DNA of 64,000 bases from Kiritimatiellia bacterium (GTDB lineage Bacteria > Verrucomicrobiota > Kiritimatiellia > WLWN01): positions 2,980,538 through 3,044,537 of the forward strand of contig WLWN01000001.1 of the NCBI GenBank assembly GCA_012103575.1, read 5' to 3'. The notes under the pieces were generated by a model, which saw nothing but the letters and a program-made list of their open reading frames with translations, was not told where the DNA came from and did not search any database. The translations under genes were made by a program, and so were the position numbers. This document shows, piece after piece, positions 11,388-21,892 of this stretch. Each line of letters opens with the position of its first letter. The first letter of the stretch is position 1.

Positions 11388-12432
11388 GCAGACTCAACTT
11401 ACAAGTGCAAAACCGAAGCTGTCCATCATTTCTTTGGGCGTTCTATATTCTAAGCATTTTCTCGGTCTATTATTCAGTAACTCCACAGCCCAGCTCAACT
11501 GAGCGGAGCTGTGGGCAGCAAAGTCGGTTTTCTTCGGGAAAAACTGGCGAAGCAAACCATTCGTATTTTCGTTGGTCCCTCTTTGCCAAGGGTTTCTCCC
11601 TTCAGCAAAGAAAATGGGGGTTGCTATTTTTTTCTGTAGTTTAGCATGGCTGGCAAACTCCATGCCATTATCTACAGTCACCGTTTTACAGGGGAGCCCT
11701 GAATCAGCGAACTGAGGTACGGAACGGTTGACCGATTCGGCATTGCATCGAGGTAAAAGATCGGCGATGAGATATCGAGTCGCTCGATCTACTAGAGTGA
11801 CTACACAGGCCTCTTTTCTCGTTTGGCCCTGAATAGTGTCACCTTCCCAATGGCCTGCCACCTTGCGACTTTCACCCTCTTCGGGGCGTTGGTCAATCAT
11901 CGTTTGGTTGTGTATACGTGAATGGCTTTTCCGAGTCGCTCGTTTTTTCTTTCCGGGGCCACGCAGGTATTTTCGGTAGCCAGCCCCTCTTGGACTGTAC
12001 AAGTAGCGGTAGATCGTCATTCGACTGATGGGAGGGTCACCTTCTAGCTTTCTTCGACCTTCAATCTGTTCTGGAGACCAATACTTCGCCAGGAGAGTCT
12101 CCACTTGTTCTTTGCTAGCTCCCATCACTTTTTGAGGCTTTTGAGCTAGCTGTAATCGGCTTTGAGCCAGGCCATTTGCGGGTCTTGGGTAATAGCGGCC
12201 ACGGACTCGATTACGGCGAAATTCGCGCCAAATAGTCGAGGGGGATCGGCCCAGGTGACGGCCAGTTTGAGATCAAGCTATATTTTTCTTTTAGCATCTG
12301 GGCTATCACTTCTCGTTCATAACTGTTTAAATGTTCGTAGGTTCGTGGCATTCTATGTTCTCCTTTAGGGGGGGTCAGATACCCAAAGAATGAACTATGC
12401 TGCGGACCTTTGCACTTGCATTGTTACTCTAC
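11388..12432 (-). mobile_element. IS30-family element, copy B1
   Basis: Bounded by imperfect inverted repeats that share TACAAGTGCAAA (left GCAGACTCAACTTACAAG, right, read inward, GTAGAGTAACAATGCAAG). The second copy, at 44587-45512, shares the same outer boundaries. The only gene is the transposase on the minus strand. It lies between the lacI-type regulator and another, different IS30 element that starts 50 bp further on. Confidence 0.85.
11394..12351 (-). pseudogene. IS30 transposase (B1), 1-bp insertion
   Basis: Reading from the ATG at 12351 (MPRTYEHLNRYEREVI as in the sister copy), an extra base near 12272-12275 breaks the frame at about codon 25 and gives a TGA. The frame then stays open to the end at 11394 without a good start until the GTG at 12128. 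The catalytic core is complete: GHWEGDTI (Asp), VTVDNGMEF (Asp) and RGTNENTNG (Glu). The intact length would be 318 residues. It could move only if the sister copy acted in trans, but that copy lacks 39 core residues. Confidence 0.85.
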
Positions 12433-12482
12433 CAGCATATCGGCGACCCGTAAAGAGGCATAGATTTTCGATTGCAGATTTG

Positions 12483-13700
12483 AGAATTGTAATATTAAAT
12501 GCCCAAAAGAAGATAATGTAAAACAGGAGTGTTCCATGCCGAAATCTTCTAGATTTAGAAACTCGACAGAAGACAAAAAAAAGAGAAAGACATGGAACAA
12601 ATCAAGAGTAGTATTCATCCCCGAAAAGGCAAGCATTTGACACAGAAAGAACGGATCATGATTGAAACAATGCTCAAAAACCGAGGACGTCCTTTGGAGA
12701 TAGCCAGCTATCTGGGAAGGCATCGTCGAACCATAGAGCGCGAAATTAAACGTGGGGAGGTAGAGCATTTCGATACAGAGCCGCGAAAGAAGAAAGCATA
12801 CAGCAGTGATCGAGCCCAGGAACTTCATGATCTAAATGCGACGGCCAAGGGACCTGAGCTTAAGCTTGGAAAGCATCATGAAACGGCTGTGTTTATCAGC
12901 GAGCACATTCTTGTTCACAAACGCTCACCCGATGTGGTTGCTCCTTTGCTTAAACAAGAGCAGAGACCTGCAGCGGTGAGTACAAAAACGCTGTATACCT
13001 ATATTGACCAAGGTCTCATCCCGGGGGTGAGCAACGAGTCCCTATGGGAAAAACGAAAACGGATAAAACGAAAAAGACGTGCTATTAAGCGGGTTAAAAA
13101 GCAACATGCCCGAAGGACCAGTATCGAAAAACGACCTAAGACCGTAGAAAAACGCGAGGAATTTGGGCACTGGGAATTGGATTTGATCGTCGGCGGAAAA
13201 GGAACTTCAAAACCGGTTTTAATGACGTTAGTAGAAAGAAAGACCCGAATGCTAAGGGTGAGAAAACTTTCGGATAAAACACAGGCATCGGTTCTGCAGG
13301 CCCTCAAAGCGATCGAAAGATCGATGGGAGTTGGCCCATTCAGATCGATGTTCAAGTCGATTACAGCCGATAACGGGAGCGAGTTTCTCGACGTGGAGCA
13401 GATGGAACGTTCCGGATTTAGCAAAAAGAGACGTGTTAAATTCTATTATGCTCACCCGTATTCTTCCTGGGAACGAGGCTCCAACGAAAATGCCAACCGT
13501 ATGGTTCGTCGTTTCGTCGCCAAAGGAGACAACATCGGAAAATATACCATCGACCGTATTGGTGAGATTGAAAAATGGATTAACAACTATCCTCGCAAGA
13601 TCCTAGAATACAAACCCGCACAGGAGTGTTTCGATTTGGAGATCGCCGCATGAACAGAAGCTCTCAGGTCCATTTTTTGCGGCATTTAATTTTACAATCC
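12483..13700 (+). mobile_element. IS30-family element, copy C (complete)
   Basis: About 1.2 kb with terminal inverted repeats: ATTGTAATATTAAATGCC on the left (12486 on) and, read inward from the right, ATTGTAAAATTAAATGCC (ending ~13700). It carries one full transposase. Its insertion cut the 3' end of the RHS gene, whose minus-strand reading frame now ends on a TAA inside the right terminal repeat. A shortened, inverted copy occupies bases 1-256. Confidence 0.88.
12592..13653 (+). CDS. IS30-family transposase (copy C), intact
   Basis: A 353-residue IS30-type DDE transposase. An N-terminal helix-turn-helix region (LTQKERIMIETML, RRTIEREIKRGEVEH) recognises the element ends. The catalytic core shows GHWELDLIVGG (first Asp), SITADNGSEF (second Asp) and SWERGSNENANRM (Glu). 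It catalyses cut-and-join at the terminal repeats. No frameshift or stop is seen, so this is probably the only intact IS30 transposase in the window. It differs strongly from the B copies and is a separate IS30 subgroup. Confidence 0.92.
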   Translation: MEQIKSSIHPRKGKHLTQKERIMIETMLKNRGRPLEIASYLGRHRRTIEREIKRGEVEHFDTEPRKKKAYSSDRAQELHDLNATAKGPELKLGKHHETAVFISEHILVHKRSPDVVAPLLKQEQRPAAVSTKTLYTYIDQGLIPGVSNESLWEKRKRIKRKRRAIKRVKKQHARRTSIEKRPKTVEKREEFGHWELDLIVGGKGTSKPVLMTLVERKTRMLRVRKLSDKTQASVLQALKAIERSMGVGPFRSMFKSITADNGSEFLDVEQMERSGFSKKRRVKFYYAHPYSSWERGSNENANRMVRRFVAKGDNIGKYTIDRIGEIEKWINNYPRKILEYKPAQECFDLEIAA

Positions 13701-16700
13701 ACCAGAGATTGCGGATTGATTAAAGAATATTGGCTGACCGTAATCATCGTAGTCATAACGCTCTACTACAGATCCGTTGGTATCGGTTATGGCCATAACA
13801 TTGTATAAATCATCGGTATGATAATAATAATTCGTACCGCTACGCTGCATATTTAGAGCTTCGTCAATGTAAAGACCATAGACGTAAGAAGCCAGTGTTG
13901 CACCAACAGCATCTTGCTCTTCGATCACTTGGTCATCATTATAAAAGTAACGAATTTCGTTAGCGACACCATCTACATCGATCCCTTTGGCGATTCGGCG
14001 CCCGAAAGGATCATAGGCATAGGTATGACGCTGGGTTGATCCAGCATCAATGTACTCAACCATCTGGTTACGGTAATCGTAAGTTAAGGTGCTTTGATCA
14101 AGCGCGGTTAGGCTCCCATTGGCATCGTATTGGCGTTGGTCGAATGGAGTACTGGAGTATTGGTTGATTAGAGCGTTTGTGACATCCATGGTATAGGAAC
14201 CAGGGTTTGAACTACCTGATACACTTGTTCGGTTGCCGACTCCATCAAAACTGTAATTGATCGGAGCTAGAGGATTTGTGGCAGATTGCGTTAAGCGATA
14301 AATAGAGTCGTATTGATAATCATCGGTTCGTTGAGACCCTCCAATACGAATATCAGCACGTTGGGTTTTGTTCCCCATTGGATCCCAGAGATAGGTACGA
14401 TCATCTAGTACTAGACCATCTGAAATTACGGGTATGGGCTGTACGTATGATTCGTTTTACGCCAAAGTCATTGGTTGTATTGGGGGTCCCGGTAACGCCA
14501 TCATAGGTATAATCAGTCCTTGTTCCATTCCCATATCCACGGCGCTCTACACGACGAGGTCCTATATAATCATATGTAGCGACCAACCCCATTTGATCTG
14601 TTATGATTTCTTTACCCTCCAGCTGATCATACGTACAAGTAACAACTGAGAGCATATTACCTACTCCATCATAGGTAGAGCTGTTTGTTTCTCCGTTAAG
14701 AATCTCTCGAATGACATGAGACAGGGAGTCATAATTACGTTCGATCACAGAGTCATTGTCCTGCGCATGAATGGTCCTGGATAATCCGTCGTATTGATAA
14801 ATTTCAAAGGTGGTGTTGGAAGAAACACCTGGACCCGGCAACACATTCCTGGCGATCAGGTGATCGAGCTCATCATAGGTGTCTGACACAATGCTATTAT
14901 CGTCATGGAAACAAGGCGTGAAGAATCGTCCCAAACTTGGTCGACGGTAATGGTATCAACAAAATTCCCACTGCCTGTACCATCATCAGTAAGTTCTTTA
15001 ATCGTTTTTACAGGCCGATTTAGACCATCGTAGTCATGTTGGGTCTTATTCCCGAGTGCATTGGTCATGCGTGTACGATTGTGACGAGAATCGTAGGCGT
15101 ACTCGATCGTATTAGTCCTGTTGTTGATGCTTTCTATCCGGCGATCTAGATTGTCATACTTGTAGGTCGTTGTAAAAAGTTGGTCAGGGTTACCTAGATC
15201 AGATCTTTCTAGTTCATCAATCCGAGTAACATTGTTGTTCGCATCGTGGATATAGGTAACGGTACTACTTTTGGCATCGGTGACAACCTGTTTGCAATTT
15301 ACCGTATCATAAACAACAACGGTTTGATTACTATTATCATTCATACTCCGAATGACTTGTGAAAAATCACTGTATTCGGTTTCGCTAACTGACTTTCCAT
15401 CATCAATGGCCAGTTGTGTTATGGGATCAAAAAACTCGGTTTCTGTACGAATACGACGATCCAGATTATCGTACACATAATCGGTCTCTGAAAGACGGAC
15501 ATTGCCACTGCCACCGATTATATCGTTTAGTTCGCTGTCGGTTTGTTCGGACATAACGTTATGATTTTGGTTATAATGGTAGGTGGTTGTATTGCCCATG
15601 GCATTGGCGATAGAAACCAGGCGATTGTAACCATCGTAAGTAGATACTGTGACATGCGGAGAAACTTCCAACCCTTCTAATGTCCTGATTAGGTTCCCGT
15701 TTTTATCGTAATCGTACTGAGCCGTAGATTGGTTTGGATCACCTTGCGCTCGAACAACTTGAAAGACCTTATCCCGTTCGTCATAGACTGTTGTGACATG
15801 ATTGTTCGGTTGACTCCCGTTTACGGCTTCGCCATAGCGGGTTCGAGTTAGGTTCCGATTTCCATCGTATTCATACTCAGTACTAAGCGTTAAACCCGCT
15901 CTAATTTCCTCGGTTTTGTTCGTAAGAAAATTGAGAAGCTCGTATTCATAAAGGGTTGTGAAATGGGTATTGGCCTGGAGGACGCCCTGATTATCAATGT
16001 TCTGAATATCTTCACGAATTAAATTGTTATTCGCATCATAGAAGAAATCTTTTTGGTAACGAACATTGCTTCCATCAGTGACTTCACGAGAAAACGAACG
16101 AACCACCCGATTCAGCTCATTAACAATAAACTGTTCATTATATCCACGGGGATCCGTTTTCTTGATAATGTTTCCCACCACATCATGCTCATAGATGGTT
16201 GTGAGTGAGACGTTATTCGCATCTACAATTTTCTCATATAGATATCCGCCTTGATGGCCGCTGGTATAGTAGGTAAATTCATCGCGACGTCGATGGTTAC
16301 TCCCATTGTCAGGGTGGATGTGGGCGGTTAGTTGACCATATTGATTGTATTCAAAGTCCTCTAAAATGGACGCAATGCGATAAATTGTTTGAGTCCGATT
16401 TCCCAATGCATCATATGAATACACCGTTTCATTACCATGACCATCCGTATGTTTGGTTACAAAATTAAATCCGCAGTCACACCCAAATGTGGTGTCATAT
16501 TCATACTGTTCTTCAATCACAGCCTGATCACCTGCAGGAGTATGACTTCCAGGGGTTTGACGAGTAATTCGGAGATTTCTTCTTGTCTGCGGAGAGGAGG
16601 TCGGATTCAAATCGCCTTCATAGAACTTCTCCGTATAGTTCCCGTTAGGGTGGGTGATTTTAGTCGTTAAAAAATCACTATTGTAGGCCCATTTTGTTTC

Positions 16701-17517
16701 GAAATAACCGGGATCGTTTGGTCTTAGTCTTCCGGTTGGGCGATTAACTGTATCGGTTGTCGGTTGAGTTGGGTTTGCTCTGCCTGTATATTCTCGAACG
16801 GCTACTTTTCGATTTCCTTTATCGTAAAAATATTCGGTAACGTTCCCCACCCGATCATTCACGATCGTTTTAATAGTCGCGTTACCATTCCCAGGCCCAG
16901 GCTGAACCGGCACATACTCTAGATCAACAATGTCTCCACCCCAAACTTGATGAACGACACGGTCAAACATGAAGTCATCTGGATCGGTAGCGGAAGAGTA
17001 AATATTCTGAATAGACGGTCCCTCCCTAAAAGTGGGATCAGAAGGGTCGTTACGTCGACCGTCGGTAATGGTTAGAAGGTTATGATTCAGCCGGTCATCC
17101 GAAAATCCGGTCCATGGGGTGTCCCAGTTACGCTCGGAGTCGTTACGGACTTGAGGTCGCCAAAATTCCCGCCTGGCTCAACCCCATTATAATATGCGTA
17201 AGTTACGCTCCGACCGGAAAAATCGGTTACTGACTCGATAAAACCGTTTCCATTGTAGGCAACAGAAATAGAACGATTTAATCAATGATATTAGTGAGTC
17301 GGCCTGCATTATCGTATTCAAACTGGATTTGGTTTCCATTTCGGTCGGTTATACTTAGCATTTCTCCTGTTGGAGAAAAAAGACGAACACACATGAGAAA
17401 TAAATTTTTTATGGCCATTCTTCCATGAACTTTTTCAGCCACAGGCTGATCCACGTGGCTAGAAATTTCCACACACCTAAAACTAACCCGTTTATACCTT
17501 TTTTCTTTTTTTGTCAA
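13701..17517 (-). pseudogene. RHS/YD-repeat protein, multiply frameshifted and truncated
   Basis: The minus strand encodes a long series of YD repeats (YDANGSLT, YDYRNQM, YDPFGRRIAKG, YEYDGNRNL) typical of RHS wall-associated or toxin-carrying shells. The reading breaks near 17278, 17100, 14900 and 14400; at each place another frame continues the repeat pattern. The end is cut by IS30 copy C at DDYGQPIFFNQSAI, just where the conserved core and variable toxin tip should begin, so any effector domain is lost. The 5' end also lacks a signal peptide and a clear start. No immunity-type gene is seen nearby. This is a dead remnant of a secreted polymorphic-toxin-type protein. Confidence 0.85.
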
Positions 17518-17642
17518 TCACTTTTGGGCAGAAAAATCGAACAAAATTATTAGGTCAGTATGTTCTCCTTCAGAGAACGTCATTTGTTGTTATCAATGAC
17601 AGCGTGAAACGCGGTGTCTACCCCCGCCTAAATCGTCTAATT

Positions 17643-18041
17643 TTAACTTTTGCCTCCATAAACAACGTTTTTAGAGGGGTTAGAAAACTCATACTCTTCT
17701 TCATAAACGACTTCTTCAATACCCGCATTAATAATCATTTTCGCGCACATTAAACAAGGAGCCGTTGTGCAATAAAGCATGCCTCCTCTTACCGATATCC
17801 CGTGATAAGCCGCTTGAACTATGGCATTTTCTTCTGCATGCGCACAGATACAGTCCCCTAAATTTTCGCCCGATTTCGGAGATTCGGCACACCGTGAACA
17901 TCCCCCATCCATGCAATTACGCACCCCTTTTGGCGTCCCATTGTATCCGGTTGATATGATTCTTTTTTGGATAATAATAAGCGCGGCCACACGGCGACGA
18001 GAACAATTGCTACGCCTTGAAACAACTTCGGCAATATCCAT
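17643..18041 (-). CDS. dCMP deaminase (ComEB-like)
   Basis: A zinc-dependent deaminase of 132 residues, likely converting dCMP to dUMP for thymidylate supply. Zinc ligands are visible in CAHAEENAI and TTAPCLMCAKM, and the insert with CMDGGCSRC is typical of the dCMP-deaminase branch. The first usable ATG (18041) starts at MDIAEVVSRRS. The conserved preceding segment RPDWDTYF is present in frame upstream, but no ATG, GTG or TTG precedes it before an in-frame TAA near 18090. The real start codon may therefore be lost or be a rare ATA. The C-terminus after NPSKNVV is short. Neighbours are a dead RHS gene and an IS5 remnant. Confidence 0.82.
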   Translation of the reverse strand: MDIAEVVSRRSNCSRRRVAALIIIQKRIISTGYNGTPKGVRNCMDGGCSRCAESPKSGENLGDCICAHAEENAIVQAAYHGISVRGGMLYCTTAPCLMCAKMIINAGIEEVVYEEEYEFSNPSKNVVYGGKS

Positions 18042-18226
18042 AAAGTAAGTATCCCAATCAGGTCTTTGATCTATACTTTTAACAACACACGGTTAAGGTT
18101 GAATGACGCATGATTTTGGACAGGCTCTTTTACAACCGCATTCTGGATCTATCACAGAGGGTGTTTATTTCGAGGTAACTGGTAACGAAACAAAGAACCA
18201 ATTGAACAAAAAAAGAGATTTGGTAA

Positions 18227-18767
18227 ATGTATAGGATGTCCCCGAGCGATTTAAAAGATAAAGAATGGTCGATGATTGAAGTTCTCACAGAGCGATCCGC
18301 TCCTCAAGGAGCGCACCGCAAGTATGATATGAGACAAATCGTAAATGCCATCTTCTACCGAGTAAAAACCGGTTGCCAATGGCGTATGCTGCCTCAAGAG
18401 TTTCCGCCTTGGCAAACCGTCTATGATCATCTGCGTCGATTAAAAGAACGTGGGCTATGGGAAAAGAGAGTTGCGAACTGATCGATAAAATACTAGCAGA
18501 CCATGAGCGGGTAGAAACGATTGTTGCCGATGAGGGGTACCGCGGAACCTTTGTTGATCATGTAGAAAAAAAATGGAACCGAAAGGTTGAGATCAGCAAA
18601 GGAGTTAAAAAAGGCTTTGCGGTGATTCCGAAACGTTGGGTGGTCGAGTTGCTTGGCTCAATGGGTATCGGATATTGAGTAAGGAATACGAAAAAACACT
18701 CTCGGTTGCCAGGGCTATGCTGCAGATGGCTTGTATCAGAAAAAACCTTAAAGGCACTCTTTTTTAA
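18227..18767 (+). pseudogene. IS5-family (IS427-like) transposase remnant
   Basis: The first 83 codons are the N-terminal domain of an IS5-family transposase (LKDKEWSMIE, RQIVNAIFYRVKTGCQWRMLP). After GLWEK the text jumps to the C-terminal DDE part (ETIVADEGYRGTF, FAVIPKRWVVE). A second frame break near 18645 leads into AWLNGYRILSKEYE and a stop at 18767. The middle with the first catalytic Asp is deleted, so the element is dead. The left end of the IS may lie near 18150, where ATCACAGAGGGTG is seen. Confidence 0.8.
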
Positions 18768-19034
18768 CCAAACAGGTTCTTAGAAAACGATTATTTTGAA
18801 AAAGATAAGATACCGACTATATTGCGACTTCCTATTTAATCCCATTAGCCCTATCATTCGCTCTTTCCTTTTTATTAAGATGAAAAATACATAGAGAACC
18901 AATTGCATAGGTATGTGTAAAGGATCTTCTTTCTGTTTTTTAGGGGACTTATGTTCTCACAAAACCACTGTTATAAAAAGTAAAATACGATTGCGTCCTG
19001 AAGGGACGCGGTTGAATAGCGACAAGAAAAAGAG
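18768..19034 (+). other. noncoding gap with one perfect hairpin
   Basis: No coding signal is seen. A perfect short hairpin lies at 18993-19009 (GCGTCC, loop, GGACGC) ahead of the cyclase-like gene. It is not followed by a T-run, so it is not a standard terminator. Confidence 0.5.
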
Positions 19035-20345
19035 ATGGATTGGCCTATAAAATTTATCAGCGGGAAACGTAATTTCCACGCTATGCGCGGATTCACTCTT
19101 CCACGCATAGCGCGGACGCTACATCTTCAGTCAAGCAAACATATTGTCAGCAGAAAAACCTATTTCTGGCTCATAGGATGTATCACTCTAACCGGTATCC
19201 TTGTTCATGGGGAAAGTAATAAAGCTCTTAAAACATTTCAGACACCTACGACCCTTGAGGAATCACTGCAGCGCGAAAGCAACGCAGCTATTGATCGGAG
19301 CATTAAATAGCTAGAACAGCACCAACATGAAAAGGGATATTGGTCGAATCCTCAATTCCCAGCGCTTACAGCCTTCCCCCTTTGGGCTTTAAAACGTTCC
19401 GGATGGAACGATAAAGAAAAGATCGAAAAAGCCACCCGGTATATTCTTAGTTGTGTCCATGATAATGGAGCTATTTATCGGAACCCATCCAAAGCAAGAA
19501 AAGGGGGAGGTCTTCTTAATTACAATACAGCGGTATGCCTAGTTGCACTTCATATCGTTGGCCATCCGGAATGTGTCCCGATTATCCAGAAAGCGCGCAC
19601 CTTTTTAGCAGCAAGCCAGCATCGAGGAAACGATGTTTATAAGGGGGGTATGGGATATGATGCGTCAACAAAAGGAGCCTACACAGATTTGTCCGATTCG
19701 TATATTGCGTTTGAAGCCATGCGCATGACTGAAAATGTAGAAGATCTGCGAAAACAAGGAGATAGACACGCGAATCTTGATTGGGAAGCCGCGGTCGAAT
19801 TTATTGAACGATGTCATAATCATCCTGATTTTAATGATCAACCTTGGGTGACCGATGATAACGATCATAAAGGAGGATTTGCGTATCACCCCGGAAATAC
19901 ACGAGCCGGCACATTTCAAGACAAAGAAGGCGTTGTTCGTTTTCGGTCTTTTGGAAGTATGAGTTACGCAGGATTGCTTAGCTATATTTATGCAAAGATA
20001 GACCGCCACGATCCACGTGTTCAATCGACGTTTAAATGGGCGACGGAACATTGGACTTTAGACGAAAATCCGGGTACGGGCCAAGAAGGCCTTTTTTATT
20101 ATTATAATGTCTTGGCCAAAGGTCTAGCGGCATTTGGTAAAGATCAAATTTGGTCTAAAGGCGAAAAGCCGTTCAACTGGCGTGTAGAAATCTTAAAAAA
20201 GCTTTTGAGTATGCAAAAGATAGATCCCAAGACAGGGACCGGATATTGGATCAATGAAACCGGGCGCTATTGGGAATCGAACCCTGTGCTTGTCACCTCC
20301 TATGCGCTACTAGCTATGCAATATGCAATGGGGATAGGACAATAG
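19035..20345 (+). pseudogene. secreted squalene-cyclase/prenyltransferase-repeat protein, in-frame stop
   Basis: The N-terminus has a membrane/signal segment (TYFWLIGCITLTGILVHG), followed by an alpha/alpha-toroid of the kind found in terpene cyclases and prenyltransferases: ALTAFPLWALKRSG, GGLLNYNTAVCLVAL, GSMSYAGLLSYIYA and a C-terminal NPVLVTSYALLAMQ. The frame is continuous over 437 codons except for one TAG at 19308-19310 between RSIK and LEQHQHEKGYW, where this repeat family often has Trp or another large residue. The best guess is a periplasmic or cell-surface protein with a toroid fold; the DxDD cyclase motif is not seen, so it is probably not a squalene-hopene cyclase. It ends 100 bp before tmRNA. 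Confidence 0.75.
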
Positions 20346-20445
20346 ACCATGGGACGATAGGACGATTGGACCCATGACAGAGAAAAGAGTGTGTGGACTT
20401 CTTGACTTTTGACTTTTGACTTGCGACCTTCGACTCTTCGTCTTT

Positions 20446-20797
20446 GGGGGCGACTGGTTTCGACGTTTAAGTTGAAGCTGTAGTGGCGCGTCGAGGATCT
20501 CGGTTGGCCTCGTAAAAAAACCGGGAAACAACATAAAAGCCAACGATAACTTGGCCCTCGCGGCGTAACACCCGCGACGTTTCATCGCTGACACCTGCTA
20601 GGTGAATGAAACGACGACAGCAAGGTAGTTTCAGGGTTGGGTGACCGGGCCCCGAAGCGAAACTTTTCGTGGACACTGGTCGGATCAATAGCCTGTCTAT
20701 CGGCGCTTGATCGGATAAGATTAAAAGATAGAACACACGCGTAGAAGCTGGAGTGACGCTTATACGGACGGGGGTTCGATTCCCCCCGCCTCCACCA
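20446..20797 (+). ncRNA. ssrA: tmRNA (transfer-messenger RNA)
   Basis: The 5' end GGGGGCG (20446-20452) pairs with CGCCTCC before the terminal ACCA at 20794-20797, forming the acceptor stem. GACTGGTTTCGAC follows at the 5' side, and GGGGGTTCGATTCCCCCC forms the T-arm. The tag frame starts with GCC at 20539 and reads ANDNLALAA, then TAA at 20566-20568. This matches the E. coli-type tag minus one residue and ends in the protease signal LAA. tmRNA rescues stalled ribosomes and marks nascent peptides for ClpXP. The 352-nt length is normal. Apparent reading frames across it on either strand are artefacts. Its 3' end adjoins an integrase remnant. Confidence 0.96.
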
Positions 20798-21499
20798 TTT
20801 CTGGCCTTTAGGATTTTCGGAAAGGATTTTCCAGGGGTCAGGATACTCCACATGAAGTTCGGGGAATGGTTTTCGACGAATTTTTGCCAACGACTCGGAT
20901 GGACAATGATTGCCGGACGCCTTCGGCCACCATTCAGGAGTGAAGGCAAAACACGACGGATTTTCAGAGGAATCTATCAAAAAATTTTCGCCCCGCGTTT
21001 TGCGTTGCTCCTTCCCGCATTTGCAGGAACTATCGGTTTTGACCTCCCGATCTTTGGAGGGGCGCGGTCGTTGTCGTTCTTGGGTCGATGAAATCGGGCC
21101 ACCTAATTTTAAGTTCGATCCGATTCTTTTGTGAAAGCCTCTCAGACCTGAGAGGGTTTCACAAAAGGCCGCTTTTCTTGCCTGATTCGCTTCATGTATA
21201 AAATCCCTGGTAAGTTCAATCCAAACTGATCCTTTGCTCTCAACGGTAGAGATTTTGTCTCGAAGCTCTGTTTTTTCATGAAGCAAAGGGAATTCTTCCT
21301 TGCTGATGATACCTTCTACGCACAAATCGAGGAGACGCTGCAAGCGTCCCTCGACTTCTTGAAGCTTCTCTTTTTGATGTTTAATGATGGATGAGGAGTC
21401 CTCCGTGTCAGCTTTTCGCCATTCATTCACCTTTGAGAGCATTTTTTCTGCGTCATCATCAGGAATAGAAACCCGTTCAATGTAACAGTTTAGCTGAAT
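20798..21499 (-). pseudogene. large serine recombinase, C-terminal remnant
   Basis: The minus strand from about 21499 reads CYIERVSIPDDDAEKM, then a charged coiled coil (IIKHQKEKLQEVEGRLQRLLD, GIISKEEFPLLHEKTELRDKI), WIELTRDFIHEANQARKAAFCETLSG and a basic tail. This is the C-terminal coiled coil and tail of a large serine integrase of phages and islands. The catalytic N-terminal domain and recombinase core are missing; a TGA lies just upstream of the fragment. The frame runs on into the antisense of tmRNA, so the true C-terminus is uncertain, perhaps near 20950. It points toward the 3' end of ssrA, a known integration target, so an island probably once inserted here. Confidence 0.7.
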
Positions 21500-21574
21500 T
21501 CAGGCTCTCTTTTCATTCTTTTTGATTATTTTTTCTTCCCTCCCCTTGACAGCGGACTTCTTTTTTGGTTTATT

Positions 21575-21892
21575 ATGCGTATTAATATGCATAATAAAAA
21601 GAGAATCAACATGGGAACTAGTCCCTGGCATCTACAGCAAAAAAAGGAACGACTCAAACGGGAGATCAGTGAGAACCTTGATTTCTTGGTCGGATCGGTT
21701 ACGACTCAAGGACCGACCGGAGGGGTTATCCTCACCACCAAAGAAAACACTAAAACAAAATCCAGATATATTCGGGTGGGGATGCTTCCAGAGGTCCAAA
21801 CGATGACTCTGCCCCATCGCAAACTCAAAGCCCTCCTTAAAGAATTAGGGGCCCTAAACTGGGAGTTACTCAAGATGGAAAGCTCCTCTTAA
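21575..21892 (+). CDS. DUF6788-like small protein of IS66-type element
   Basis: A 105-residue protein (or 93 residues from MGTSPWHL at 21611) with GPTGGVILTTKENTK, SRYIRVGMLPEVQ and an alpha-helical end HRKLKALLKELGALNWELL. It resembles the small accessory proteins that precede some IS66-like transposases (DUF6788 type); the match is by eye only. The stop overlaps the next start as TAATG, so it is translated together with the transposase gene that follows. Confidence 0.55.
   Translation: MRINMHNKKRINMGTSPWHLQQKKERLKREISENLDFLVGSVTTQGPTGGVILTTKENTKTKSRYIRVGMLPEVQTMTLPHRKLKALLKELGALNWELLKMESSS

Noticed and set aside
20467..21442. Long reading frames on both strands across 20450-20950, including one ending in a GESNPRP-like motif
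   Set aside because: They cover the tmRNA gene and its antisense; that motif is the usual by-product of translating RNA genes.
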